In this document: piece after piece, positions 25,218 to 33,206 of the stretch
Position numbering within the stretch: the first letter of the stretch is position 1
Layout: every line of letters begins with the position of its first letter
DNA from: Alphaproteobacteria bacterium
Lineage (GTDB): Bacteria; Myxococcota_A; UBA796; GCA-2862545
Assembly: GCA_020632925.1 (NCBI GenBank)
Contig: JACKER010000014.1
Location: forward strand, 1 to 64,000
Length of the DNA: 64,000 nt
Direction of reading: 5' to 3'
Position numbers and translations under genes: made by a program
The notes under the pieces: generated by a model
The model's database searches: none
The model's input: only the letters and a program-made list of their open reading frames with translations
What the model was told of the DNA's origin: nothing

Positions 25218-26828
25218 TTGGCCGATCCCGTGGAGTACCTGGTCATCGGTTCCGGCGTCGCCGGGATGTGGTTCGCGTTGCGCGCTGCGGCCCACGGGCG
25301 GGTCACCGTCGTGACGAAGACCACGCCCCAGGAGTCGAACAGCGCCTACGCCCAGGGTGGCATCGCTGCGGTCTGGGAGGACGGCGACGACTTCGAGCAC
25401 CACATCGAGGACACCCTGGTCGCCGGCGCCGGCCTGTGTCGGAGGGACGCGGTCGAGGTCACGGTCCGCGAGGGTCCCGCTCGCGTGCGGGAGCTGATCG
25501 AGTTCGGCGCGCGCTTCACCCGCAAGGACGAGGACCCGGCGGCCTACGACCTGCACCGCGAGGGAGGCCACAGCCACCGCCGCATCCTCCACGCCGCCGA
25601 CTTCACCGGCAAGGAGATGGTCCGCGCGCTGCACGAGGCCGCCGCGGAGCACCCGAACATCACGCTGCTCGACCACCACATGGCGGTCGACCTGGTGACG
25701 GAGGGCTGGCTCGCCCGTCGGCACGGCGCGCTCGGTCCCGCGGACGACCGCGTGCTCGGAGCGTACGTCCTCGACGAGCGGCAGGGGACGGTCGACGTCC
25801 ACCCCGCGAAGGTCGTCGTGCTCGCGACCGGCGGCGCCGGCAAGGTCTACAAGTACACGACCAACCCCGAGATCGCGACGGGCGACGGCATGGCGATGGC
25901 CTGGCGTGCCGGGGCCCGCATGGGGAACATGGAGTTCGTCCAGTTCCACCCGACCGCGCTCTTCCACCACAAGGAGCACCACTTCCTGGTGTCCGAAGCG
26001 CTCCGCGGCGAGGGCGGCAAGCTCCTGCTCCCCGACGGCAGCCGCTTCATGCCTCGGTACGACGACCGCGCCGAGCTCGCCCCGCGCGACATCGTGGCCC
26101 GCGCGATCGACGCCGAGCTCAAGCGCCGCGGCCTCGACAGCGTGTTCCTCGACATGACGCACCTGCCGAAGGCCGAGCTCGAGCACAAGTTCCCCACCAT
26201 CTTCCACAAGCTCGCCTCGCTGGGCATCGACATGGCGACCGAGCCCATCCCCGTCGTCCCGGCGGCCCACTACATGTGTGGCGGCGTCATCTGCGACCTG
26301 CACGGGGAGAGCTCGATCCGGAACCTGTTCGCGGTCGGCGAGGTGAGCTGCACCGGGCTGCACGGCGCGAACCGCCTGGCGTCCAACAGCCTGCTCGAGG
26401 CCATCGTGTTCGCCGACCGCGCCGCCGAGCTCGCCCGCGCCCGGCTCGAGGGCATCCCTGCACCCCAGGAGCTGCCGGGCTGGGACACGGGCAGGGCCGT
26501 CGACAACGACGAGCAGGTCGTGATCTCCCAGGTGTGGAAGGAGATCCGCTCCTTCATGTGGAGCTACGTCGGCATCGTCCGCACGGTCCGCCGGCTGGAG
26601 CGCGCCCGTCGCCGCATCGCGCTGCTCAAGGACGAGGTCGAGGACGCCTACTGGGACTTCCGCCTCACGGCACCGCTGGTGGAGCTGCGCAACCTGCTCA
26701 ACGTCGCCGACATGATCGTGAAGTGCGCGCTGAAGCGTCGGGAGAGCCGCGGCCTGCACTACGTGACGGACTTCCCCGAGCCCGATCCGCGCTTCCTCAC
26801 GGACACCGTCATCCAGCGCTACCTCTGA
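25218..26828 (+). CDS. nadB: L-aspartate oxidase
   Basis: 536 residues from TTG 25218, chosen because CCGAGGAGG lies 5 bases upstream; GTG 25230 is a weaker alternative. Oxidises L-aspartate to iminoaspartate, first step of de novo NAD synthesis, with FAD. Visible: N-terminal FAD-binding YLVIGSGVAGMWFALRAA, then the fumarate-reductase-like QESNSAYAQGGIAAVWEDGD, HREGGHSHRRILHAADFTGK, EFVQFHPTALFHHKEHHFLV, the second flavin motif NLFAVGEVSCTGLHGANRLA with SNSLLEA, and a helical C-terminal domain. Length matches the family. nadA and nadC are not in the window. Confidence 0.95.
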   Translation: MADPVEYLVIGSGVAGMWFALRAAAHGRVTVVTKTTPQESNSAYAQGGIAAVWEDGDDFEHHIEDTLVAGAGLCRRDAVEVTVREGPARVRELIEFGARFTRKDEDPAAYDLHREGGHSHRRILHAADFTGKEMVRALHEAAAEHPNITLLDHHMAVDLVTEGWLARRHGALGPADDRVLGAYVLDERQGTVDVHPAKVVVLATGGAGKVYKYTTNPEIATGDGMAMAWRAGARMGNMEFVQFHPTALFHHKEHHFLVSEALRGEGGKLLLPDGSRFMPRYDDRAELAPRDIVARAIDAELKRRGLDSVFLDMTHLPKAELEHKFPTIFHKLASLGIDMATEPIPVVPAAHYMCGGVICDLHGESSIRNLFAVGEVSCTGLHGANRLASNSLLEAIVFADRAAELARARLEGIPAPQELPGWDTGRAVDNDEQVVISQVWKEIRSFMWSYVGIVRTVRRLERARRRIALLKDEVEDAYWDFRLTAPLVELRNLLNVADMIVKCALKRRESRGLHYVTDFPEPDPRFLTDTVIQRYL

Positions 26829-26832
26829 GCGC

Positions 26833-28224
26833 TCAGACCGAGAGGCGCTGCTCCGGGGTGGGGCCGGTGCCGATGAGGGCTTCGAGCTCGTCGATCCCCT
26901 TGGGGACGGCCTCGGTGAGCACGTCGGGGCCCGCGGCGGTGACGTGCACGTCGTCCTCGATGCGGATGCCGCCGAACCCGATCCACCGCTCGGCCGCCTC
27001 GAAGTCCACGAGGTCGGCGAAGCGCTCGCGCAGGGCGGGGTCGTGGAGGATGGCGGGGACCACGTAGAACCCGGGCTCCACCGTCACCACCCAGCCCTCC
27101 TGCAGCGGAAGGTCGAGCCGCAGGTAGCAGGTGCCGAAGGGCTCGGGACGCCCCACGCCCGGTGGGTACGAGGGTCGGTCGCCGAACATCTCGAGGTCGT
27201 GGACGTCCAGCCCGATCAGGTGGCCGACGCCGTGCGGGAAGAACAGGGCGTGGGCGTGCCGCTCGAGGGCTTCCTGCACGCTGCCGCGGATCAGCTTCTC
27301 GTCCACGAGGAAGCGGGCGAGCACCTCGCACGAGCGGTCGTGGACCTCGCGATACCTGCGGCCGGGGGTGCACAGCGCGATGGACGCGAGCTGGGCCTCG
27401 AGGACCGCCGCGTACGCCGCACGCTGGCGGGTGTCGAAGCGCCCCGAGACCGGCCACGTGCGCGTGATGTCCACGCCGTACCCGCTCGGCAGCTCCCCGC
27501 CGCCGTCCAGCAGGACCATCCGCCCCTCGGTCAGCGCGTCCGAGTGGTGCGGGTTGTGCAGGATCTCCCCGGACTGCGACAGGATCGTGTCGTACCCCGT
27601 GGTCAGCCCGTGCAGCCGGAGCACCGCCTCGAACAGCGTCCACAGCCCGCGCTCGTGGCCGCCCGGTGCCGTGCCCCCGATGGTCGCGAGGTATGCCTGG
27701 TGGGTCGCGTGGGCCGCGAGGCGCATCTGCTCGATCTCGTCGGGTCCCTTGGCCCGTCGCAGCTCGATCACGGCGTCCATGAGCGCCTCATCGCCGTGGT
27801 CCCGCCCGAAGCGCAGGGGGACGCCGCACAGCCGGGAGCCGAGCACGTTCCGACCTTCGTCCGCCACCGCCAGCGTCCGCGCGCGGAGCCCCGTGAGCCG
27901 CTCCTCCAGTCGCTCGGTCGGCAGGACGGCGTCCACGCCGAGCGTGTCCCGGATGGCGTCGAGCGTCGTGACGTGCCCGTGCCACAGCGCGTCGTCGTCC
28001 GCCGGCGCCGGGAGGAAGAGCTCGCAGCGGCCATCGATCAACAGCGCCGCTGCGTCCGGCAGGTCGCACCCCGTGAAGTACAGGAAGGTGCTGTCCTGGC
28101 GGAACGGCAGCTTGGTCATCGGCAGGTTGCGCGCGCGCTGGCCGTTCCCGAGGAGCAGGACCGGCCCGGGGAGCCGTTCGGCGAGGAGGCGGCGACGTCG
28201 GGCGTGTGTCGTGGGCGTGAGCAT
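26833..28224 (-). CDS. Xaa-Pro aminopeptidase (aminopeptidase P family)
   Basis: 463 residues from ATG 28224; the 1011-residue open frame upstream is a shadow of the divergent FG-GAP gene. N-terminal aminopeptidase P domain (LPMTKLPFRQDSTFLYFTGC, DDALWHGHVTTLDAIRDTLG) followed by the pitta-bread peptidase M24 domain. Metal-ligand positions are visible: VLLDGGGELPSGYGVDITRT (D...D), FFPHGVGHLIGLDVHD (His), VVTVEPGFY (Glu) and GGIRIEDDVHV (Glu). Predicted to remove N-terminal residues preceding proline using two metal ions, in the cytoplasm. Converges with nadB with 4 bases between the stops. Confidence 0.92.
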   Translation of the reverse strand: MLTPTTHARRRRLLAERLPGPVLLLGNGQRARNLPMTKLPFRQDSTFLYFTGCDLPDAAALLIDGRCELFLPAPADDDALWHGHVTTLDAIRDTLGVDAVLPTERLEERLTGLRARTLAVADEGRNVLGSRLCGVPLRFGRDHGDEALMDAVIELRRAKGPDEIEQMRLAAHATHQAYLATIGGTAPGGHERGLWTLFEAVLRLHGLTTGYDTILSQSGEILHNPHHSDALTEGRMVLLDGGGELPSGYGVDITRTWPVSGRFDTRQRAAYAAVLEAQLASIALCTPGRRYREVHDRSCEVLARFLVDEKLIRGSVQEALERHAHALFFPHGVGHLIGLDVHDLEMFGDRPSYPPGVGRPEPFGTCYLRLDLPLQEGWVVTVEPGFYVVPAILHDPALRERFADLVDFEAAERWIGFGGIRIEDDVHVTAAGPDVLTEAVPKGIDELEALIGTGPTPEQRLSV

Positions 28225-28281
28225 CGTTGCTGCTATCCCACGTCGTCCGGCGGTGTAGGATCGGGAGGAAGGAGAGAGGAC

Positions 28282-29994
28282 GTGTTCCGCAGATCGACCG
28301 TCTGGCTGGTGGCGGTGGGGTGTGGGCCCGTGGCGATTCCCGATGCCGACTTCCTCGGCGAGGAGGAGGTCGTCCGCGAGGTGCGGGTCGAGACGAGGCT
28401 GGAGGAGGGCGGGGAGGTCGTGTGCGACAACCCCGAGGCCCGCGATCGCGCTCCGTATGACGTGACGCGGGAGCCGACGCCCTCGAGCCGCTGGATCTCG
28501 GTGTGGGGCGGTGGTGCCGCCGCCGGTGACCTCGACGGCGACGGTGACACGGACGTGGTCGCCAGCACCGAGTACGGCCTCGGTTGGTGGCCCGGTACGT
28601 CGGAAGGACCGCGCCACCTGAAGTTCGGGCTCTCGGAGTTCGACTTCCCCTACCAGACCAGCGTGACCGTGGCGGACTACGACGGGGACGGTTGGCTCGA
28701 CCTGTACGTCGGCACGTTCAACGGGCACCCGGCCTCCCCGGACTACCGCGGTGGCGGGCACCTGCTGCACAACCGCGGCGACGGCACGATGGAGGACGTG
28801 ACGGAGGCCGCGGGGCACGTGGACGCCTGCGGCCCCCACCACCGGACGGGTGAGGTCGCGTGCTACCGCGTGAGCGCCGCGTCCTTCGGAGACGTGGACC
28901 ACGACGGTGACCTCGACCTGTTCGTCGTCACCTACGGCGACGTGGTCGACGTGCCCGGGATGACGCCTGGCGGGTTGCCGCCGGGTGATCCGGACTTCGT
29001 GTACCTGAACAACGGGGACGGCACCTTCAGCGACGTGACGACGGACTGGCTTCCGGCCGAGCTGCAGGATGGGTACGGCTTCGCCGGGGGCTTCTTCGAC
29101 ATCGACGACGACGGCTGGCAGGACGTCTACATCGTCAACGACATGGGGCCGCAGTTTCCGAACGCGATCCTGTGGAACCACCAGGGCGTGCTCGAGTGGG
29201 AGCCGGCGTCTCGGTCGGGGCTGTCGGTCTCGATCACCGGCATGGGGCTCGGGGTCGGCGACCTCAACGGGGATGGCTGGCCCGACCTCGCGATGCCGGA
29301 GTGGGGCAAGAACCAGCTGCTGATGAGCCACGGCGACCGGCGCTTGTGGGTGAACGACAGCGCGAACCTCGGGCTCGACAACGACCTGCGTCGCGGGCAG
29401 CACGTGGGCTGGGGCATGGACCTGGCGGATCTGGACAACGACGGCGATCTCGACGGCATCACCAACTACGGCTGGCTCGAGCTCGACAACACGGACTGGC
29501 ACAGCGCGCGGAAGCAGCCGAGCGCCGTCTACCTCAACGAAGGCACCCCGTCGGAGCCGCGGTTCCGCGACGTCGGGCGCGGCTGGGGTCTGGCGGACAA
29601 GGGCTCCGGCCGCGGGTTGCTGCTCGCGGACCTGGACCGTGACGGCTGGATCGACGTCGTGAACCGCAACGTGGACGGTGCGGCGCGCATCGCCCACGCG
29701 CGCTGTGGCACGGCGGGGTGGCTCGAGGTCGAGCTCGACGACCGGACCACCGCCAACACGCGGGGCATCGGTGCTCGGGTGCGCGTGATGACCCCGGAGC
29801 ACACCCTGGTCCGATGGATGACGGCGGGCGGCACCAGCCTCGGGGTCGGGCTGCCGCCCGAGGTCCACTTCGGGCTCGGCCCCGTGGACGAGGTGGCGGT
29901 CGAGGTCCGGTGGCCCGACGGCACCATGGACACGTTCGAGGACGTGCCGAGCCGGCAGCGGATCCGGCTGGTGCGCGAGGTGGTGGGCCCCTGA
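28282..29994 (+). CDS. CRTAC1-type FG-GAP/VCBS repeat lipoprotein with ASPIC/UnbV C-terminus
   Basis: 570 residues from GTG 28282 (GGAAGGAGAG upstream). N-terminus VFRRSTVWLVAVGCGP has a lipobox-like VAVGC. At least seven Ca-binding loops mark a beta-propeller: DLDGDGDTD, DYDGDGWLD, DVDHDGDLD, DIDDDGWQD, DLNGDGWPD, DLDNDGDLD, DLDRDGWID. The last about 90 residues (WLEVELDDRTTANTRGIGAR to VEVRWPDGTMDTFEDV) are the ASPIC/UnbV domain that follows such propellers. Surface or periplasmic, probably Ca-stabilised binding protein; ligand unknown. Divergent from the aminopeptidase P gene over a 57-base gap with TAGGAT at 28257-28262 as a possible -10 element. Confidence 0.9.
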   Translation: MFRRSTVWLVAVGCGPVAIPDADFLGEEEVVREVRVETRLEEGGEVVCDNPEARDRAPYDVTREPTPSSRWISVWGGGAAAGDLDGDGDTDVVASTEYGLGWWPGTSEGPRHLKFGLSEFDFPYQTSVTVADYDGDGWLDLYVGTFNGHPASPDYRGGGHLLHNRGDGTMEDVTEAAGHVDACGPHHRTGEVACYRVSAASFGDVDHDGDLDLFVVTYGDVVDVPGMTPGGLPPGDPDFVYLNNGDGTFSDVTTDWLPAELQDGYGFAGGFFDIDDDGWQDVYIVNDMGPQFPNAILWNHQGVLEWEPASRSGLSVSITGMGLGVGDLNGDGWPDLAMPEWGKNQLLMSHGDRRLWVNDSANLGLDNDLRRGQHVGWGMDLADLDNDGDLDGITNYGWLELDNTDWHSARKQPSAVYLNEGTPSEPRFRDVGRGWGLADKGSGRGLLLADLDRDGWIDVVNRNVDGAARIAHARCGTAGWLEVELDDRTTANTRGIGARVRVMTPEHTLVRWMTAGGTSLGVGLPPEVHFGLGPVDEVAVEVRWPDGTMDTFEDVPSRQRIRLVREVVGP

Positions 29995-30641
29995 TCGCGT
30001 GGTTCCCGATGGTCGCTGCCGCCGCCGACTCGTCGGTTCCGGCGGAGCTGACGGACACGGATCGACGGCAGCTGGCGGACCGGCTGTACACGACCAGGGG
30101 TCGCACGGAGCTCGGCGTGTCGCTCGGGGTGATGCCGTTCGACGCGCTGATCGTGACGCCGAACGTCCAGCTGCTGCTGCTCGGGCACCTCACCGACCAC
30201 GTGGGGCTCGCGGTCCAGGTGGGTGGGGGCTACGGGCTCCCCACGGGCGCGGTCTCGCGGCTGGCGGAAGCGCCGTACCACGGCTCTCCCGACGACTGGC
30301 GCTACCTCACGTCGATCATCGCCGGCGGGGAGTGGGCCCCCATCTACGCCAAGATGATGGTCGGCGGCCGCGTGACGCACGCGGACCTGTTCCTGGCCAA
30401 GCGCTTCGGCGCGACGCTGCAGAGCTCGACGCTGGACGGGCGGCTGCTGGTGTCGCCGACCTTCTCGCCGACCGTCGGGACGCACGTGTACATCGGCGAC
30501 AAGACGTCGCTGCGCGCGGAGTTCCGGTACGACCTGCTCGTCGACGCCGAGCCCGCCTCGCTCTCGCTGGCGTTGGGCCAGAACGCGAACGTCCTGGTCG
30601 GGCTGTGCGTGCTGACGGGGAAGGGGAGCGCACCACGGTGA
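29991..30641 (+). CDS. Small outer-membrane beta-barrel protein (myxobacterial type)
   Basis: Start is uncertain. ATG 30009 leaves no signal peptide, whereas CTG 29991, overlapping the stop of the previous gene (CTGA) after GAGGTGG, gives the short leader LIAWFPMVAAAADSS, like other signal peptides here; I use it. The roughly 200-residue mature protein matches the outer-membrane barrel family common in Myxococcota (TIGR04565-like): ELGVSLGVMPFDALIVTPNV, HVGLAVQVGGGYGLP, WAPIYAKMMVGGRVTHADLF, TKSLRAEF-type strands near the end (DKTSLRAEFRYDLLVD). It likely forms an operon with the FG-GAP lipoprotein. Function beyond a barrel is unknown. Confidence 0.72.
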   Translation: MIAWFPMVAAAADSSVPAELTDTDRRQLADRLYTTRGRTELGVSLGVMPFDALIVTPNVQLLLLGHLTDHVGLAVQVGGGYGLPTGAVSRLAEAPYHGSPDDWRYLTSIIAGGEWAPIYAKMMVGGRVTHADLFLAKRFGATLQSSTLDGRLLVSPTFSPTVGTHVYIGDKTSLRAEFRYDLLVDAEPASLSLALGQNANVLVGLCVLTGKGSAPR

Positions 30642-30693
30642 TCGACGCCCCCTGAGAGGCGCCGGGCGACGCCCCCGCCGATCACCGGGGTGC

Positions 30694-30712
30694 AGGGGGT
30701 GCAGAACCCCCT
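30694..30712. terminator. Hairpin downstream of the barrel gene
   Basis: AGGGGGT/ACCCCCT 7-base perfect stem with a GCAGA loop, 52 bases after the stop at 30641. No clear T-run follows, as is common in GC-rich genomes, so it may slow or terminate transcription or protect the mRNA end. The rest of the 205-base gap shows no gene. Confidence 0.4.
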
Positions 30713-30846
30713 CGTCCATCTAGGGTGTCAGCCCTTTCGCGACCCCTACACTCCTCCTACACCCCCGCTCCCGCGCGGGTGGTAGAGGGTCAGGGTCCAT
30801 TCCAACCATCGGGGGGCGGGCGGCGTCGAAGGGAGTGGAGGTGGTC

Positions 30847-31608
30847 ATGGGGCTGGCGCTGGTGGCTGGGGTGGCGTGGGCGGAGCCGGTGTTCGAGTCG
30901 GCGGAGGGCGTGGGGGCTGCGTACGCCCGGACGCCGGAGGGGGACGTGGAGGGCGCGGCGGTGCTGCACAGCCAGGCCTTCGGCAACCTCATGCGCGACC
31001 GGACCGACGTCCCCTGGGGCACGTACGGCGGGTCCGGGGCCTCGCTCGGCATCGGGAACGCGGGGCTGTCGCTCGAGGGGAAGGGGGACGGCGGGATGCT
31101 CGTGCGGCCGGCGACCGTGATCTTCCCGGCGGTGGGCGTGAACCTGGGGCTCGGACTGCGGGTGGACACGGCGCAGGACGAGATCGGCAAGCCCGGGAAC
31201 TCCAACGACTGGATCCAGGGGCAGGTGGAGGCGGGTGCCGGTTTCGGCGTGGACCTGTGGAGCTGCCGCACGCTGGCGCTGGCGCGCATCGGGGGAGCTG
31301 CGGGCGGCGAGGGTGTGCCCGGCCACGGCCTGCGCTACGGGCCGCTCGCGCAGCTCGACTGCCCCGGCGTCGACGTGGCGCTGAGCGCGGCGCGGACGGA
31401 GAAGGACCACAGCGACGGGCGACCCACGGACCTCGTCGACACGGCCTCGCTGCAGGTGGCGTTCACCGTGGACCGCAAGCACGGCATCGCGCTCGGGCTG
31501 CGTGGGGAGGCGGTGGCGCTGAACGAGGTCTACGACAGCGACGTCATGGACACCCGCGGGTTCTTCGTGATCGAGATGACGCCCCGCCCGGATGACGACG
31601 ACGAGTAG
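30847..31608 (+). CDS. Secreted protein of unknown function
   Basis: 253 residues from ATG 30847, preceded by GGAGG; GTG 30835 would add four residues. The signal peptide is MGLALVAGVAWAEP. The mature protein is glycine-rich with alternating strands (GASLGIGNAGLSLEGKG, VGVNLGLGLRVDTAQ, LQVAFTVDRKHGIALGLRGE), suggesting a small beta-barrel or beta-sandwich in the outer membrane. One Cys pair (SCRTLA and LDCPGV) may form a disulfide. It ends in an acidic tail (RPDDDDE). I do not recognise the family. The next gene follows after 70 bases on the same strand. Confidence 0.65.
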   Translation: MGLALVAGVAWAEPVFESAEGVGAAYARTPEGDVEGAAVLHSQAFGNLMRDRTDVPWGTYGGSGASLGIGNAGLSLEGKGDGGMLVRPATVIFPAVGVNLGLGLRVDTAQDEIGKPGNSNDWIQGQVEAGAGFGVDLWSCRTLALARIGGAAGGEGVPGHGLRYGPLAQLDCPGVDVALSAARTEKDHSDGRPTDLVDTASLQVAFTVDRKHGIALGLRGEAVALNEVYDSDVMDTRGFFVIEMTPRPDDDDE

Positions 31609-31678
31609 CAAATGTCCCAAGGTGGAGCGAGGCGTGAACGGCTTGATGGACGGGTGGCACACTCCGGGCGGAGGTCTC

Positions 31679-33199
31679 GTGATCACCGTGCTCCTGGCCA
31701 TCCCGGTCGCCGATGCCCGTCCCCGTCCCCGTGTCGGTCCCACCGTACACGTGAACGTGAACCCCACCACGATCGGCCGTCCCCAGTGGCTGGACTTCGC
31801 GGGTTTCGACCCGGGTGGTGTGGTGGTCACGGCCACCGACGCGGACGGACATCAGGCTCCCTCCTGGACCTGGCACCTCAAGGAATCGTTGTTGATGCCC
31901 ATACCCCCCTCGGGGAGCGGGACCGTCGACGTGGCGAGCCGGGTGTGGATCGACGTCCCTGGTGAGTGGACGATCCGTGTGGCGAGCGTCTCGAAGCCCG
32001 ACCAGGTGGCTACGACCACGCTCACGGTGCTGCCGGCGACGCCCGAGGTGCTCGAGGATATCGTCGACGGGCACCACGGGAGGTCACCCGCCGCGCTCGG
32101 CCACGCGGCGTACGTGCCGATCCTGGAGGCTCGGATCCGCGGATCCGCGATCGGGGAGCGCCCGCGCGCCGAGGACACATTCGCGATCAGTGCGCTCAGG
32201 CTCTGCCCCTGTGTCGAGAGCGCCGAGGCGCTGCTTCGCGTGTGGGACGCCCACCCGAACCTCCGTTCCACCGTGGTCTGGGCGCTCGCACCGCGCGTGG
32301 TCGCGGACCAGTGGACGGCTGAGCCCCTGTTGCGTGACCGGGGCTGGGTCGAGTCGCTGGACCCGGCGCTGCTCGAGCGCGTGCGGGCCGAATTCGAGAT
32401 GGAGTTCACCGCGAGCGAGGTCGAGTGCGGCATCCTGGAAGCAATCGGCGACGCGTCGGATGGCCCGCTCGTGGAGGCAGCGACGGTCCGCGCGTTGGGT
32501 GAAGGGAACGGACGGCTGGTCCTGCGGCTCGAGGCGTTGCGGGTCCAGCTGGGTGCGCCGAGGACCTCGGACGATCCGTCGGTCGCGCTGTTGGACCGTC
32601 TGGTCGCGTGGGATGGGCAGGCGGGGGAGCCGCCGGTGGACTACGAAGAGGCTCTGATCGAGGCCCTGACCGGCCCCAACGAGGCGTTGCGGGAGGTGGC
32701 GTCCCTGCGCCTGCCCCCGGTGGCGTCGGATGCGCTGCTCCACGTCGCCCTGACCCATCTGGGGACGGTGCGGGTCGGGGGGATGGTGGAACACTGGCTA
32801 CGGAAGCTGCCGCCACAGCAGGTCCGCGGCGCGATCGCGCGCGAGCTCGAGTCGGTGGACGCCTCGCGCGTCCCAGCGCTGCTCACCGCGGCGGCCGACG
32901 TCCTGGCGCCGGACGAGCTCGTGGATCAGGTGCTCGCACACCTCGAGCGGCCCGACCCCGATCCGGCGCTGAGCTGGGTCCTCGTGAAGGCCGTCGACGC
33001 CAGCCCCTGCCGTGAGTGGGGGAGGCAAGGGGCGGAGGCGGGTGATCCCGCGGTCCTCACGGCCGCCTGGCGTCGGGTGCTCGACCAGCACCGCGACGAG
33101 CTGCACGTGGCGCGGCTGCGCTGGGTGCCGGGTGTGACGGATCCGGACCTGCTCCCGCCGGGTTTCCGGTGCGGCCCGACCCCCCGACCGACGGAGTAG
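31679..33199 (+). CDS. Secreted HEAT-like repeat protein
   Basis: 506 residues from GTG 31679, selected for GGCGGAGG upstream and a resulting signal peptide (VITVLLAIPVADA). The N-terminal about 110 residues form a beta-rich, Ig-like domain (VHVNVNPTTIGRPQWLDFAG, PGEWTIRVASVSKPDQVATT). The remainder is helical repeats (DTFAISALRLCPCVESAEAL, PNLRSTVVWALAPRVVAD, EALREVASLRLPPVASDALL). No enzyme motif. Possibly an envelope scaffold; several other HEAT proteins are encoded in this window. Converges on the large ATPase gene with 7 bases between. Confidence 0.7.
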   Translation: MITVLLAIPVADARPRPRVGPTVHVNVNPTTIGRPQWLDFAGFDPGGVVVTATDADGHQAPSWTWHLKESLLMPIPPSGSGTVDVASRVWIDVPGEWTIRVASVSKPDQVATTTLTVLPATPEVLEDIVDGHHGRSPAALGHAAYVPILEARIRGSAIGERPRAEDTFAISALRLCPCVESAEALLRVWDAHPNLRSTVVWALAPRVVADQWTAEPLLRDRGWVESLDPALLERVRAEFEMEFTASEVECGILEAIGDASDGPLVEAATVRALGEGNGRLVLRLEALRVQLGAPRTSDDPSVALLDRLVAWDGQAGEPPVDYEEALIEALTGPNEALREVASLRLPPVASDALLHVALTHLGTVRVGGMVEHWLRKLPPQQVRGAIARELESVDASRVPALLTAAADVLAPDELVDQVLAHLERPDPDPALSWVLVKAVDASPCREWGRQGAEAGDPAVLTAAWRRVLDQHRDELHVARLRWVPGVTDPDLLPPGFRCGPTPRPTE

Positions 33200-33206
33200 C
33201 GCACCC

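Noticed and set aside
26833..29868. A 1011-residue minus-strand protein
   Set aside because: Only the last 463 codons encode the aminopeptidase P; the rest mirrors the VCBS-repeat gene on the other strand.
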